Assembly: GCF_012910955.1 (NCBI RefSeq)
Contig: NZ_WTVQ01000017.1
Location: 40,602 to 104,601 of the forward strand
Reading direction: 5' to 3'
Length of the DNA stretch: 64,000 nucleotides
Source of the DNA: Aromatoleum diolicum
Lineage (GTDB): Bacteria > Pseudomonadota > Gammaproteobacteria > Burkholderiales > Rhodocyclaceae
Shown one piece after another: positions 42,875-52,551 of the stretch; the stretch's first letter is position 1, and every line of letters begins with the position of its first letter. Position numbers and translations under genes: made by a program. The notes under the pieces are model-generated. The model searched no databases. It was given only the letters and a program-made list of their open reading frames with translations, and had not been told where the DNA came from.

Positions 42875-42918
42875 GAAAAACGACCCCGAGCAGCGAAAGA
42901 CTCCGCCATTCAGGGTCG
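42875..42918 (-). terminator. Putative terminator of the porin gene
   Basis: On the minus strand, arms CGACCC and GGGTCG (with a nested GAGTC/GCTC-type stem in the loop) are followed by TTTTT. It lies about 50 bases after the porin stop. Confidence 0.45.
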
Positions 42919-42968
42919 CAGAAGGGTGCCTGTCGAAGACACCCGAGGAGAAACGTCGTTCTTCTTGC

Positions 42969-44033
42969 TTAGAACTTGTGCCGGATACCCGCCATCACGA
43001 CGCGCGGATCGTCGCCCGCCGCCGGTGTCAGATTGCCGATCGCGTAGTTCGCGTTGTCCTTGTTGGTGAGCTGCGAGTAACCCGTATATAGAGTAGTACG
43101 CTTTGACAGATCGTGCAGGTAATACACGGACCAACCGTGAGCATCTTCACCCGCGGCGTCTTCCGATTCATTGCGGTTCGCGTAGCTGATCGCGACCGTG
43201 CCCTGCGGACCGGCCTTGATCTCGGCGCCGATATCGTAGGTGCGCGCCTTGCCGTCGCCCTGGCTGCCGCTTTCCTTGTCGCGCGTGTAGGCGAGGTAGG
43301 CCTTGACCGGACCGAAATCGTAGGAGAAGCCCAGGCCGTCGGTGCGCACCTTGCCGCCGGTGGCGTCGCGCTGCATCGACTGCGTCACCAGCGAGCCGGC
43401 GATCGGGCCGTTCTTGTACAGGCCGGCGATGCCCCAGCCGTTGCCTTCGCGGCGCGCGTCGCTGCTCGACCCGTTCTTCTCGCCCAGCCAGTAGCCGACG
43501 TCGGCCGAGAACCCGGCGAATTCGGGCGAACGGTACTTCACCATGTTGTCAAAACGCACCTCATAGGCGGGCCTGACGCTGCCGGCCTTGCGTGACAACA
43601 GGCCGGGGCTGCGGTCGGCGCTGCCGGTCGCATCGAACGGGTCGATCGCGACGAAGGCTGGCGAATACTGGCGCCCCAGGGTCACCCGGCCCCAGCCGCC
43701 CTCGAGCCCGACGAAGGACTGGCGGCCGAACAGGCGTCCGCCCTGCTCGGAGCCACCGGCCGACGGATCGAAGCCCCCCTCCATCGTGAAGATCGCCTTC
43801 AAGCCGTTGCCGAGATCCTCACTGCCGCGGAAGCCGAAGCGCGTGCCGTTGAGTTCGCTGTGATCGACGCCGGTGCGCCGCTGGCTTCCGGCCCGCTCGA
43901 CGGCGAGGTTGATGTCGATCAGGCCGTAGATCGTCACGTTGGAGTTGGACGGCGCCGGCGACTGCGCCTGGGCGGCCAGCGGGGTGGCAAGCGCCAGGGC
44001 AATGACGGTTGCCGGCAGGGTTTTCCGATGCAT
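42969..44033 (-). CDS. Gram-negative trimeric porin (Burkholderia/Neisseria type)
   Basis: A 354-residue outer-membrane beta-barrel. The signal peptide MHRKTLPATVIALALATPLA (then AQAQ) is followed by the family start VTIYGLIDINLAVERAGSQR, SRFGFRG-like SELNGTRFGFRGSEDLGNGL and FGRQSFVGLEGGWGRVTLGR (the PxFG-type loop). It ends DPRVVMAGIRHKF with the terminal Phe needed for barrel assembly. It is a general anion-preferring diffusion channel by family. CGGAGGAG-like sequence precedes the ATG. It lies upstream of the ATP-citrate-lyase-like operon on the same strand, but the terminator between them argues for separate transcripts. Confidence 0.92.
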   Translation of the reverse strand: MHRKTLPATVIALALATPLAAQAQSPAPSNSNVTIYGLIDINLAVERAGSQRRTGVDHSELNGTRFGFRGSEDLGNGLKAIFTMEGGFDPSAGGSEQGGRLFGRQSFVGLEGGWGRVTLGRQYSPAFVAIDPFDATGSADRSPGLLSRKAGSVRPAYEVRFDNMVKYRSPEFAGFSADVGYWLGEKNGSSSDARREGNGWGIAGLYKNGPIAGSLVTQSMQRDATGGKVRTDGLGFSYDFGPVKAYLAYTRDKESGSQGDGKARTYDIGAEIKAGPQGTVAISYANRNESEDAAGEDAHGWSVYYLHDLSKRTTLYTGYSQLTNKDNANYAIGNLTPAAGDDPRVVMAGIRHKF

Positions 44034-44212
44034 GTGTGCTCCTCCATTATTAGCTGTAGTGACCCGCAACACCGACCTTGCGGCACGGGCACGGAAGGCA
44101 TTGAACGCCCATCAGCTTTCGATCAGCTTTCGATCCCTGTCGCCCCGCATCACCCGCCCCGCCGCCCCGCGAGTCTGGGACAATTGGCCATTGCCTGCCG
44201 CGGAGACGCCCG

Positions 44213-44569
44213 ATGACCGAAGCGCTTGTCGTCCTCACCAACTGCCCCGACGCCGAGCACGCTGGTGCCCTTGCTGCGCAACTCGTCGAACGCAAACTTG
44301 CCGCATGCGTGAATATGCTGGCGCCGTGCCGCTCGGTTTACCGCTGGCAGGGGACAATCGAGACCGCGGACGAGGTGCCGCTGCTCATCAAGACCACCCG
44401 CGATCGCTACCCGGCGCTGGAGGCGGCGATCCGCGAGCTTCACCCCTATGAACTTCCCGAAATCGTCGCGGTCCCTATAGTGCGGGGTCTGCCCGCGTAC
44501 CTCGACTGGATAGCCGCAGAGACTGCACTGGCACCCACCGGGGACGCGACGGCCCCGCCCGATTCATGA
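44213..44569 (+). CDS. cutA: Divalent-cation tolerance protein CutA
   Basis: A 118-residue trimeric ferredoxin-fold protein: LVVLTNCPDAEHAGALAAQL, ACVNMLAPCRSVYRWQG, EVPLLIKTTRDRYPALEAAI and HPYELPEIVAVPIVRGLPAY are all diagnostic. CutA is linked to copper tolerance in E. coli, with an unclear mechanism. It stands directly before dsbD, a common order in betaproteobacteria. Confidence 0.95.
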   Translation: MTEALVVLTNCPDAEHAGALAAQLVERKLAACVNMLAPCRSVYRWQGTIETADEVPLLIKTTRDRYPALEAAIRELHPYELPEIVAVPIVRGLPAYLDWIAAETALAPTGDATAPPDS

Positions 44570-44693
44570 CAGGCGCACGGCTTCCGCGCGCCTGTCGCGC
44601 TTCCGAATCCGGTTTGTCTTGATCCAAATCGAAGGCCCGCCGCTGCAGCCGTCCTACAATCCAGCCCAACTGCAACGCCCCTACCCGCCCCCC

Positions 44694-46517
44694 ATGCACC
44701 GACTCCTGTCCCTGATTGCCCTGCTCGCGAGCCTGTTTGCCCTTTCCACCCCCGCGCAAGCCGCGGATTCGCCGATGCGCCCGGAAGAAGCCTTCGTGGT
44801 GTCCGCGCAGGCGCTCGATGCCCGGACGGTCGAAGTCACCATCAAGATCGCCGCTGACTATTACCTCTACGGGGACAAATTCCGCTTCCGCGCCGATCCC
44901 GCCGGCGTCACGCTCGGTACGCCGCAGCGGCCGCCGGGCAAGATCAAGCAGGACGAGTTCTTCGGCGAGGTCGAGACCTACCGCAAGATGGTGAAGATCC
45001 TGCTGCCGGTGACGGCGCCGGACGGCGTGACGATGTTCCGCCTGACCGCCACCAGCCAGGGCTGCTGGGACGGCGGCATCTGCTACCCGCCCAACGAGCA
45101 GCACGCCGACATCGACCTGCTCGCGAAACCGGTCAAGACCGGCGGCAATTTCTTCGATGGCCTGCTCTCCGGCGACGACAGCGCCGCGACCAAGACGAGC
45201 GCCGACGCTGCCGTCGATGGCGACGAGAGCGGCCGCATCGCGGGCATGCTGCGCAACGCCAGCGTGCCGCTGGTGCTCCTGAGCTTCTTCGGCTTCGGCC
45301 TGCTGCTGTCCTTCACGCCATGCATGTTCCCGATGATTCCGATCCTCTCCGGCATCATCGTCGGCCACGGGCACCACATCTCGCGCGGGCGCGCGCTCAC
45401 GCTGTCGCTGGTGTATGTGCTGGGCATGGCCATCACCTATGCGGCCGCGGGCGTCGCCGCCGGGCTGTCCGGCACGATGCTGTCGGCGGCGCTGCAGAAC
45501 GCCTGGGTGCTCGGCGCCTTCGCGCTGGTGTTCGTGCTGCTGTCGCTGTCGATGTTCGGTTTTTACGAACTGCAGCTGCCCACCGCGCTGCAAAGCCGGC
45601 TGTCCTCCACCGCCAGTCATCAGCAAGGCGGCAACCTCGGCGGCGTCGCGGCAATGGGCGTGCTGTCGGCGCTGATCGTCGGCCCCTGCGTCGCCGCGCC
45701 GCTCGCCGGCGCGCTGCTCTACATCGCCCAGACCGGCAATGCCCCCCTCGGCGGGCTGGCGCTGTTCGTCATGGCGCTCGGCATGGGCGCGCCGCTGATT
45801 GCCGTCGGCGTCGCCGCACGCTCGGTGCTGCCCAAGGCCGGCCCGTGGATGGAAGGCATCAAGAAAGCCTTCGGCGTGATGCTGCTGGCCGTCGCCGTGT
45901 GGCTGCTGACCCCCGTCGTGCCGCCACTCTTGCCGATGCTCGCGTGGGCCACGCTGCTGGTGTTCTCGGGCATCTTCCTGCACGCCATCGACCCGCTGCC
46001 CAGCCACGCCAAGGGCTGGCAGCGCTTCTGGAAGGGCGTCGGCGTGGTACTGCTGATCGGCGGCGCGGCAATGCTGGTCGGCGCGCTGGCCGGCTCGCGC
46101 GACCCGCTGCAGCCGCTCGCGGTGCTGCGCGCCGAAGTCTCGTCGGCCACGGCCAGCCAGCCGCTGCGTTTCGAAAAAGTTGCCTCGGTCGCCGAACTCG
46201 ACGCACGCCTGGCCACCGCCGACCGTCCGGTGATGCTCGACTTCTACGCCGACTGGTGCGTGTCGTGCAAGGAGATGGAACGCTTCACCTTCAGCGACAA
46301 CGCGGTGCAGGCGCGCATGAACCGCATGCTGCTACTGAAGGCCGACGTCACCGCCAACAGCGACGACGACAAGGCACTGCTCAAGCGCTTCAACCTGTTC
46401 GGGCCGCCGGGCACGATCTTCTTCGACGCTGCGGGCAAGGAGCGCGACGGCCTGCGCGTGGTCGGCTTCATGAAAGCGGAACCCTTCGGCGCGGTGCTCG
46501 ATCGCGCGCTGCGCTGA
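44694..46517 (+). CDS. dsbD: Thiol:disulfide interchange protein DsbD
   Basis: A 607-residue membrane protein that carries electrons from cytoplasmic thioredoxin to periplasmic DsbC and cytochrome c maturation. The signal peptide MHRLLSLIALLASLFALSTP is followed by the alpha domain with CWDGGICYPPNEQ (CxxxxxC). An eight-helix beta domain has the redox cysteines in SFTPCMFPMIPIL and VGPCVAAPLAGALL. The C-terminal thioredoxin-like gamma domain has DFYADWCVSCKEMERFTF. The start at 44694 gives a proper signal peptide; an upstream in-frame extension to 44619 does not. DsbD would help mature cytochrome domains such as that of TorA. Confidence 0.95.
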   Translation: MHRLLSLIALLASLFALSTPAQAADSPMRPEEAFVVSAQALDARTVEVTIKIAADYYLYGDKFRFRADPAGVTLGTPQRPPGKIKQDEFFGEVETYRKMVKILLPVTAPDGVTMFRLTATSQGCWDGGICYPPNEQHADIDLLAKPVKTGGNFFDGLLSGDDSAATKTSADAAVDGDESGRIAGMLRNASVPLVLLSFFGFGLLLSFTPCMFPMIPILSGIIVGHGHHISRGRALTLSLVYVLGMAITYAAAGVAAGLSGTMLSAALQNAWVLGAFALVFVLLSLSMFGFYELQLPTALQSRLSSTASHQQGGNLGGVAAMGVLSALIVGPCVAAPLAGALLYIAQTGNAPLGGLALFVMALGMGAPLIAVGVAARSVLPKAGPWMEGIKKAFGVMLLAVAVWLLTPVVPPLLPMLAWATLLVFSGIFLHAIDPLPSHAKGWQRFWKGVGVVLLIGGAAMLVGALAGSRDPLQPLAVLRAEVSSATASQPLRFEKVASVAELDARLATADRPVMLDFYADWCVSCKEMERFTFSDNAVQARMNRMLLLKADVTANSDDDKALLKRFNLFGPPGTIFFDAAGKERDGLRVVGFMKAEPFGAVLDRALR

Positions 46518-46604
46518 CCCACGCCGCGTCCGGCGCGGCGATTTCACCGCATTTCGCCGCGCATCGCCTACAATTGCCCCTCCATCACTCGCGCGACCTC
46601 CCCC

Positions 46605-47210
46605 ATGTTTTCCGGAATCGTGGCCGCCTGCGGCCGAATCGAACGCATCGAACCCCTGCAGGACGGCGTACGCCTGACCGTTAACGCCGATGGCCTGGAC
46701 CTCACCGACGTGCAGCTTGGCGACAGTATCGCCAACAGCGGCGTGTGCCTGACCGTGGTGGCCCTCGACGGCTCGCGCGTGCAGTTCGACGTATCGCGCG
46801 AAACGCTCAACTGCACCACCGGCCTCGATGAAGTGGGCAACGAAGTGAACCTCGAAAAGGCACTGCGTCTGGCGGATCGTCTCGGCGGACACCTCGTCAC
46901 CGGCCACGTCGATGGCGTCGGCGACGTATTGAGTTTCACCCCGGTCGGCGAGAGCCACGACCTCGTCATCCGCGCCCCCGCCGCACTGGCCGGCTACATC
47001 GCGCGCAAGGGCTCGGTCACCATCAACGGCGTCAGCCTGACCGTCAATCGCGTGCACGGCGACGAGTTCTCGATCAACCTGATCCCGCACACCGTCGCCG
47101 TCACCAATCTCAAACAGCTCGAAGCAGGCAGCCGGGTCAACCTCGAAATCGACCTGATCGCCCGCTACGTCGAACGCATGCTCGCCTGGCGCGAGGAGTC
47201 CGCACAATGA
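46605..47210 (+). CDS. ribE: Riboflavin synthase, alpha chain
   Basis: 201 residues, two tandem lumazine-binding barrels. It dismutates two 6,7-dimethyl-8-ribityllumazine molecules to riboflavin. Barrel 1 starts MFSGIVAACGRIERIEPLQD with GVCLTVVALDGSRVQFDVS. Barrel 2 has GHVDGVGDVLSFTPVGESHD and GSVTINGVSLTVNRVHGDEF. The last four bases overlap the next gene (ATGA), giving the order ribE-ribB(A)-ribH-nusB. No FMN riboswitch is evident in the 87 bases upstream. Confidence 0.96.
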   Translation: MFSGIVAACGRIERIEPLQDGVRLTVNADGLDLTDVQLGDSIANSGVCLTVVALDGSRVQFDVSRETLNCTTGLDEVGNEVNLEKALRLADRLGGHLVTGHVDGVGDVLSFTPVGESHDLVIRAPAALAGYIARKGSVTINGVSLTVNRVHGDEFSINLIPHTVAVTNLKQLEAGSRVNLEIDLIARYVERMLAWREESAQ

Positions 47211-48295
47211 CCGCCCTGTCCCCGATCACCGAAATCGTCGAAGAAATGCGCGCCGGCCGCATGGTCGTGCTGGTCGACGAAGAAGACCGCGAGAACGAAG
47301 GCGATCTCGTGCTTGCCGGCGAACACGTCACGCCGGAAGCGATCAACTTCATGGCGAAGTACGGCCGCGGCCTGATCTGCCTGACGCTCACCGAAGCGCG
47401 CTGCCGCCAGCTCGGCCTGCAGCTGATGGTGCGCGACAACCGCTCGCCGCACGGCACCGCCTTCACCACCTCGATCGAAGCGGCCGAAGGCGTCACCACC
47501 GGCATCTCCGCGCACGACCGCTCGCGCACCGTGCAGGCTGCCGTCGCGCGCCACGCCAAACCTTCCGACATCGTGCAGCCCGGCCACATCTTCCCGCTGA
47601 TGGCGCAGAACGGCGGCGTGCTGATCCGCGCCGGCCACACCGAAGCCGGCTGCGACCTCGCCGCCCTCGCCGACCTCGAACCCGCCGCGGTCATCTGCGA
47701 AATCCTCAAGGACGACGGCACCATGGCGCGCCTGCCGGACCTGGTCGAGTTCGCGAAGGAGCACGGCCTCAAGATCGGCGCGATCCGCGACCTGATCCAG
47801 TACCGCTCCTCGAACGAGCACCTGATCAAGCGCGTCGCCGAGAAGGACGTCGACACCCCGCACGGCCGCTTCCGTCTGTTCGCGTTCGAGGACAAGACCA
47901 CCGGCGAAGTGCATTTCGCGATGTCGAAGGGCGATATCCGTTCCGAGCGCGAGACCCTCGTGCGCGTGCACGAGCCGATCTCGGTCGTCGATTTCCTCGA
48001 CGCCGAAAGCGCCCGCCACACCTTCCCGGTCAACCAGTCGCTCGCCCGCCTCGCCCAGGCCGAGCAGGGCGTGATCGTGCTGCTGTACCGCCCGCAATCG
48101 GGCAGCGAACTTCTCGCGAGCCTGACCGGTGACGGATACCAGCCGCCGAAATGGGACGCGCGCCTGTTCGGCGTCGGCGCCCAGATCCTGCGCGATCTCA
48201 ATGTCGGCAAGATGCGGCTGCTGTCCAGTCCGCGCAAGATTCCGAGCATGGCCGGCTTCGGCCTGGAAATCACGGGCTTCGTCGAGCCCGTCTGA
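47207..48295 (+). CDS. ribB: 3,4-dihydroxy-2-butanone-4-phosphate synthase with degenerate GTP cyclohydrolase II domain
   Basis: 362 residues. The N-terminal 205 residues are a complete Rib[21 protein letters not shown] (acidic metal site), [40 protein letters not shown] and [20 protein letters not shown]. It converts ribulose 5-phosphate to dihydroxybutanone phosphate plus formate. The C-terminal half aligns with GTP cyclohydrolase II, but the zinc cysteines (C-x-10-CxC in LTGDVFGSLRCDCG) are missing: the region reads [20 protein letters not shown]. The RQEGRGIGL loop is [12 protein letters not shown]. The second domain is therefore probably inactive as a cyclohydrolase. Many pipelines would call it RibBA. 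Confidence 0.92.
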   Translation: MTALSPITEIVEEMRAGRMVVLVDEEDRENEGDLVLAGEHVTPEAINFMAKYGRGLICLTLTEARCRQLGLQLMVRDNRSPHGTAFTTSIEAAEGVTTGISAHDRSRTVQAAVARHAKPSDIVQPGHIFPLMAQNGGVLIRAGHTEAGCDLAALADLEPAAVICEILKDDGTMARLPDLVEFAKEHGLKIGAIRDLIQYRSSNEHLIKRVAEKDVDTPHGRFRLFAFEDKTTGEVHFAMSKGDIRSERETLVRVHEPISVVDFLDAESARHTFPVNQSLARLAQAEQGVIVLLYRPQSGSELLASLTGDGYQPPKWDARLFGVGAQILRDLNVGKMRLLSSPRKIPSMAGFGLEITGFVEPV

Positions 48296-48380
48296 CGACC
48301 GCTTCCGGCCGGCTTTCACGCCACCTTTCATCCACCGGGCGCCCCCGCGCACCCGGCCATTCGTCACTCAAGAACCCGCT

Positions 48381-48851
48381 ATGGCACGCTACGACAACAT
48401 CCCCGAATTCGAACCCGACCTGGACGGCCGCGGCCTGCGCATCGGCATCGTCATGAGCCGCTTCAACCAGGACGTGTGCGAAGGCCTGCTGTCGGCCTGC
48501 ACCGCCGAACTGCAGCGCCTCAACGTCGCCCCCGATCTGATCCGCATCGCCACCGTGCCCGGCGCGCTGGAAATCCCGCTGACGCTGCAGATCATGGCGC
48601 GCAGCGGCCGCTACGATGCCCTTATCGCCCTCGGCGCGGTGATCCGCGGCGAGACCTACCACTTCGAACTGGTCTCGAACGAAATGGGGGCCGGCATCAA
48701 CCGCATCGGCCTCGACACCGGCCTGCCGATCGCCAACGGCGTCCTCACCACCGAGGATGACGACCAGGCGCTCGCGCGCATGCAGGAAAAAGGCTCCGAC
48801 TGCGCGCGCACCGCGGTCGAGATGGCCAAACTGCTGCGGTTGCTGAAATGA
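48381..48851 (+). CDS. ribH: 6,7-dimethyl-8-ribityllumazine synthase
   Basis: 156 residues, the capsid-forming lumazine synthase. It joins dihydroxybutanone phosphate with the pyrimidine diamine. Signatures are [58 protein letters not shown] (catalytic His) and [20 protein letters not shown]. It ends by overlapping nusB by four bases. Confidence 0.96.
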   Translation: MARYDNIPEFEPDLDGRGLRIGIVMSRFNQDVCEGLLSACTAELQRLNVAPDLIRIATVPGALEIPLTLQIMARSGRYDALIALGAVIRGETYHFELVSNEMGAGINRIGLDTGLPIANGVLTTEDDDQALARMQEKGSDCARTAVEMAKLLRLLK

Positions 48852-49297
48852 GCGGCAAGGCTGCCCGCCGCCGGGCGCGCGAATTCGCGCTACAGGGAAT
48901 CTATCAGTGGCTGCTGTCCGGCAACTCGATGCCGGTGATCGAGGAGCACGTCGCGCAGGTCTCGGGTTTCGACAAGGCCGACCGCGAGCTCTTCATCAGC
49001 CTGCTGCGCGGCACGCTCGCCAACGTCGAGGCGCTGCAGGAGGAGTTCACGCCCTTCATCCACCGCCCGGTCAATGAGCTGTCGCCGGTCGAACGCGCGA
49101 TCCTGCTGCTCGCGACGCACGAACTCAAGCACAACATCGAAACACCCTACCGCGTCATCATCAACGAAGCCATCGAACTGGCAAAAAGCTACGGCGGCAC
49201 CGACGGCCACCGCTTCGTCAACGGCGTACTCGACAAGCTCGCCGCGACGCTGCGCGCCGTGGAAGTGAACGCCGCGCGCGAAGCCGGCAAGCGCTGA
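48848..49297 (+). CDS. nusB: Transcription antitermination factor NusB
   Basis: 149 residues, all-helical. It binds boxA RNA with NusE to prevent early termination of rRNA transcripts. [20 protein letters not shown] at the N terminus, [20 protein letters not shown] and [20 protein letters not shown] followed by [13 protein letters not shown] are diagnostic. The ribH-nusB coupling is conserved in many bacteria. Confidence 0.96.
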   Translation: MSGKAARRRAREFALQGIYQWLLSGNSMPVIEEHVAQVSGFDKADRELFISLLRGTLANVEALQEEFTPFIHRPVNELSPVERAILLLATHELKHNIETPYRVIINEAIELAKSYGGTDGHRFVNGVLDKLAATLRAVEVNAAREAGKR

Positions 49298-49305
49298 TCA
49301 CCCTG

Positions 49306-49340
49306 TTGCATGCCGTCCGGTTTTGCCGGACCGCATGCAA
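49306..49340. terminator. Bidirectional hairpin between convergent nusB and the aminotransferase gene
   Basis: A 15-bp stem with one mismatch (49306-49320 against 49326-49340) has a 5-base loop TTTTG. No long T tract follows on either strand, but the stem is strong and sits exactly between convergent genes. Confidence 0.6.
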
Positions 49341-49352
49341 TATCGCAAGAAA

Positions 49353-50549
49353 TCAGTCCTTCAGCACCGCCGCCATCGACGACGCCACGTAATCGACATT
49401 GCGATTATTGAGGCCCGCCACGCACATGCGGCCCGAACCCACCAGATACACGGCGAATTCCTCGCGCAGGCGATCGACCTGCTGCGGCGTCAGTCCGGTG
49501 TAGCTGAACATGCCGCGCTGCTTGATGAAGTAGCTGAAATCGCGTCCCGGCACCTTGGCGCACAGGACGTCATAGAGCTTCTGGCGCATCGCCTTGATAC
49601 GCTCGCGCATCTCGGCCACCTCGCCCACCCATTGCGCGTACAGGCCGGCATCGTTCATCACCGCGGCAGTGATCCGGCCACCGTGGAGCGGCGGGCTGGA
49701 GTAATTGCGGCGCACCGTGAATTTCAATTGACCGAGCACGCGCGCGGCCTCTTCGGCATCCTTGCACACCACCGACAATCCGCCGCAGCGTTCACCATAG
49801 AAGGACAGGTTCTTCGAGAACGAGTTGCTGACGAAGAAACTCACGCCGGCATCGGCCATCGCACGGATGGCGTAGGCGTCGTCGTCGAGGTTGTCGCCGA
49901 AGCCCTGATAGGCAATGTCGAGGAAGGGGATCAGCCGGCGTGCCGCGGCAACCGCGATCACCTGCCGCCACTGTTCCTGCGACAGATCGACGCCGGTCGG
50001 ATTGTGACAGCACGGGTGCAACAGCACGATACTCTGCGGCGCCAGCGTCTGCAGCGTCGCCAGCATCTCGTCGAAGCGCACTCCGCCAGTCGCCGCATCG
50101 TAGTAGGGATAGTCGTGCACCGCGATGCCGGCGCCTTCGAAGATCGAACGGTGGTTGTCCCAGGTCGGGCTGCTGACCCACACGTCGCTACCCGGGAAAT
50201 AGCGCTTCAGCAGGTCGGCGCCGACTTTCAGCGCACCCGAGCCGCCAATCGTCTGGATGGTCGCGATGCGGCCGGCCCTGAGCGCTGCGTTGTCGGCGCC
50301 GAACAGCAGTTTTTGCACCGCGGCGCGGTAGTCGGCCGCGCCTTCCATCGGCAGATAGGGCCTCGGCGTCGGCGTCGCGGCATAGACGGCCTCGGCCTTC
50401 TGCACCGAACCGAGCAGCGGAATGCGGCCTTCCTCGTCGTAATAAAGCCCGATACCGAGGTTCACCTTCTGCGGGCGCGGGTCCTGGTGAAAGGTTTCAA
50501 CCAGGGTAAGGATGGGATCGCCGGGATAGGCGTCGACGTGTTCGAACAT
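49353..50549 (-). CDS. Aromatic-amino-acid / aspartate aminotransferase (class I)
   Basis: A 398-residue PLP enzyme of the TyrB/AspC type. It has [20 protein letters not shown], the Asn in [18 protein letters not shown], the Asp in [20 protein letters not shown], the PLP lysine in [20 protein letters not shown], and the substrate-carboxylate arginine in [16 protein letters not shown]. It moves amino groups between aromatic amino acids or aspartate and 2-oxoglutarate. The start at 50549 gives the family length; an in-frame Met six codons upstream (MEEPFP) is possible but the GGAGGAG spacing favours 50549. Confidence 0.93.
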   Translation of the reverse strand: MFEHVDAYPGDPILTLVETFHQDPRPQKVNLGIGLYYDEEGRIPLLGSVQKAEAVYAATPTPRPYLPMEGAADYRAAVQKLLFGADNAALRAGRIATIQTIGGSGALKVGADLLKRYFPGSDVWVSSPTWDNHRSIFEGAGIAVHDYPYYDAATGGVRFDEMLATLQTLAPQSIVLLHPCCHNPTGVDLSQEQWRQVIAVAAARRLIPFLDIAYQGFGDNLDDDAYAIRAMADAGVSFFVSNSFSKNLSFYGERCGGLSVVCKDAEEAARVLGQLKFTVRRNYSSPPLHGGRITAAVMNDAGLYAQWVGEVAEMRERIKAMRQKLYDVLCAKVPGRDFSYFIKQRGMFSYTGLTPQQVDRLREEFAVYLVGSGRMCVAGLNNRNVDYVASSMAAVLKD

Positions 50550-50714
50550 GGGAAACGGCTCCTCCATAGTGGGTTTGCCTGACGTCACGCCGTGCCGGCG
50601 CGTCGCCGCTGCAAACGCCAAGTATGACACCACCGTGAACGCAGCGGGCCCGGGCGCGCATGCTGGATGCGCCACCCGGGCCCGCTTCCCCCACAACTAC
50701 CGGAGGAAAATCAA

Positions 50715-52115
50715 TCAGCCACGTGCAGCCGGACGCGGACGACGCGCACCTTCCGGACGGTCGCTGCCGAAACGGCCGCCTTCGCTGCGAGCGCCACCGT
50801 TCGCATCGCGGCCAAAGCCACCGCGACCGCTCGCGCCTTCGGACGTCCAGCCCTTGCTCGCCGCCGGACGGCCCTCGCGGGAATCACGCCCCCACGACGG
50901 GGCGCCGGACGAACGGCCGCCGAAACCCGGCTTGCCGCCGCCGCCGGTCGACGGACGACGCGGCGAGGACGGGCGCTGGGTCGGCTCCAGACCTTCGATG
51001 ACGTGCACGGCCAGCGGCTTGCCGGTGAAACGCTCGATGGCGCGGATGATGCCCATCTCGCGCGGCCCCGAAAAGGTGATCGCGATGCCGTCGCGGCCGG
51101 CACGGCCGGTACGGCCGATACGGTGCACGTAGTCTTCGACCTGACGCGGTGCGTCGAAGTTGATGACGTGGCTGATGCCGGCGACGTCGATGCCGCGCGC
51201 GGCGACGTCGGTCGCGACCAGCACGCCGATGCGGCCCTGGCGCAGCTTGTCGAGCGTGCGGTTACGCGCGGTCTGATGCATGTCGCCATGCAGCGCCGCG
51301 GCCGAGAAGCCTTTTTCCTGCAGGCTCAGCGACACCTCTTCGGCACCGCGCTTGGTGGCGGTGAACACCACTGCCTGTTGCAGGTCGGCACCGCCGAGCA
51401 GCGATTCGAGCAGGCGGTTCTTGTGCACGATGTTGTCGGCGAACAGCAGGCGCTGCTCGATGTTGGCGCGGTTCTCGGTCGTCGGGGCGATTTCGATGCG
51501 CTGCGGGTTACGCTGCATCTTGCTCGCCAGGTTGCCGACCACGCCGTCGAGCGTTGCCGAGAACAGCAGGGTCTGGCGGCTGGCCGGGGTCGCGGCGACA
51601 ATGGTTTCGATGTCGTCGACGAAGCCCATGTCGAGCATGCGGTCGGCTTCGTCGAGCACCAGCACTTCGATATCCGACAGCTTGAGCTTGCGGCGATTCA
51701 GGTGGTCGAGCAGGCGGCCGGGGGTCGCAACGATGATGTCGACGGGACGCGACAGCTGCTTCGCCTGGGCAAAGAACGGTGCGCCGCCGACGAGGCAGGC
51801 GGTGTTCAGATAGCGCAGATTGCGGGCGTAGGTCTTGACCGCCTTCTCGACCTGCTGCGCGAGTTCGCGCGTCGGCGTCAGAACCAGCACGCGCGGACCG
51901 GCGCCGGGAGCCGGCTTGCGGTCGATCAGCCGATGCAGGCTGGGCAGCGTGAATGCGGCGGTCTTGCCGCTACCGGTGTGCGAGGACACCATCAGGTCGG
52001 CGCCGGCCAGCGCGGCGGGGATCGCCTGCATCTGTACGGAAGTCGGGACGGTGTAGCCGGTGGTTTCGATAGCCTGCAGCAGCGATTCGTGGAGGCCAAG
52101 TTCCTTGAACGTCAT
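50715..52115 (-). CDS. DEAD-box RNA helicase, RhlE-like
   Basis: A 466-residue ATP-dependent RNA helicase. Motifs in order: Q motif TSVQMQAIPAAL, Walker A SHTGSGKTAAF, LTPTRELAQQVEK, VLDEADRMLDMGF, FSATL, HGDMHQTARNRTLDKLRQG, ATDVAARGIDVAG and HRIGRTGRAGRDG. The tail from about residue 380 is basic and Gly/Arg-rich (for example GRGGFGRDANGGARSEGGRF), an RNA-binding extension typical of RhlE. AGGAAGAA precedes the ATG. A roughly 300-base structured leader precedes it, suggesting cold or RNA-structure control. Confidence 0.93.
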   Translation of the reverse strand: MTFKELGLHESLLQAIETTGYTVPTSVQMQAIPAALAGADLMVSSHTGSGKTAAFTLPSLHRLIDRKPAPGAGPRVLVLTPTRELAQQVEKAVKTYARNLRYLNTACLVGGAPFFAQAKQLSRPVDIIVATPGRLLDHLNRRKLKLSDIEVLVLDEADRMLDMGFVDDIETIVAATPASRQTLLFSATLDGVVGNLASKMQRNPQRIEIAPTTENRANIEQRLLFADNIVHKNRLLESLLGGADLQQAVVFTATKRGAEEVSLSLQEKGFSAAALHGDMHQTARNRTLDKLRQGRIGVLVATDVAARGIDVAGISHVINFDAPRQVEDYVHRIGRTGRAGRDGIAITFSGPREMGIIRAIERFTGKPLAVHVIEGLEPTQRPSSPRRPSTGGGGKPGFGGRSSGAPSWGRDSREGRPAASKGWTSEGASGRGGFGRDANGGARSEGGRFGSDRPEGARRPRPAARG

Positions 52116-52186
52116 GGGTTCTTCCTAGTGTTTCCGTCGCAACGGGTGGTCGCAACGGGATCGGGCCCGGGTAAGCGGGCCAATAA

Positions 52187-52239
52187 AAAAGCATCGCACC
52201 GTCCCATAGGGGACGCGGTGGCGGCAAGCGCGCGATGGG
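52187..52239 (-). promoter_or_regulatory. Terminator-like hairpin in the helicase 5' leader (possible attenuator)
   Basis: On the minus strand outer arms CATCGCGC and GTGCGATG (one G-T or mismatch) enclose an inner stem around TCCC-CTAT-GGGA, followed by C and TTTTTT. This is the shape of an intrinsic terminator located about 75 bases before the helicase start. It could attenuate helicase synthesis or end a short leader RNA. Confidence 0.45.
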
Positions 52240-52419
52240 CTTGGGCCGGCCGGATTCCGTCAGACGGAAAACGACCGCGCATCGGCACCAACCGGCATTC
52301 GCGATGCCATACGATCAGAAGAACGAATGGAGTTCGACGGGAGGGTCGGGGGCGATGGGGCTGTGGATACAGTCCCTCGGCTGGGTCCGCGGAATCACTG
52401 TTCCGCGAGTTAAGACCTG

Positions 52420-52447
52420 CTAATAGACCGACTGCTGCATTGCACAA
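52420..52447 (-). promoter_or_regulatory. Candidate sigma-70 promoter for the helicase gene
   Basis: Minus strand TTGTGC (-35, 52442-52447) and TATTAG (-10, 52420-52425) are spaced 16 bases apart. The predicted leader is about 300 bases and contains the terminator-like hairpin. Confidence 0.4.
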
Positions 52448-52479
52448 CGACCGCAATGGTAGCCGATTTTGCCGTTTCG

Positions 52480-52530
52480 GGAAAGGAAAAAAAAGCGGGG
52501 CTCGACGCCGCCTGGCGTCGAGCCCCGCTT
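52480..52530 (-). terminator. Rho-independent terminator of hupB
   Basis: A perfect 17-bp stem (52493-52509 against 52514-52530) with a 4-base loop is followed on the minus strand by eight T residues. One of the strongest terminators in the window, fitting a highly expressed gene. Confidence 0.93.
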
Positions 52531-52551
52531 CGGTAGAGCAGAACGGCTGGA

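Larger units (their letters stand above)
52116..52551. other. 436-bp region holding the helicase leader and hupB terminator
   Basis: Both flanking genes run leftward. No protein gene is seen. Reading leftward it holds the hupB terminator, a candidate promoter, and a long hairpin with a T tract inside the presumed helicase leader, each listed separately. Confidence 0.55.
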
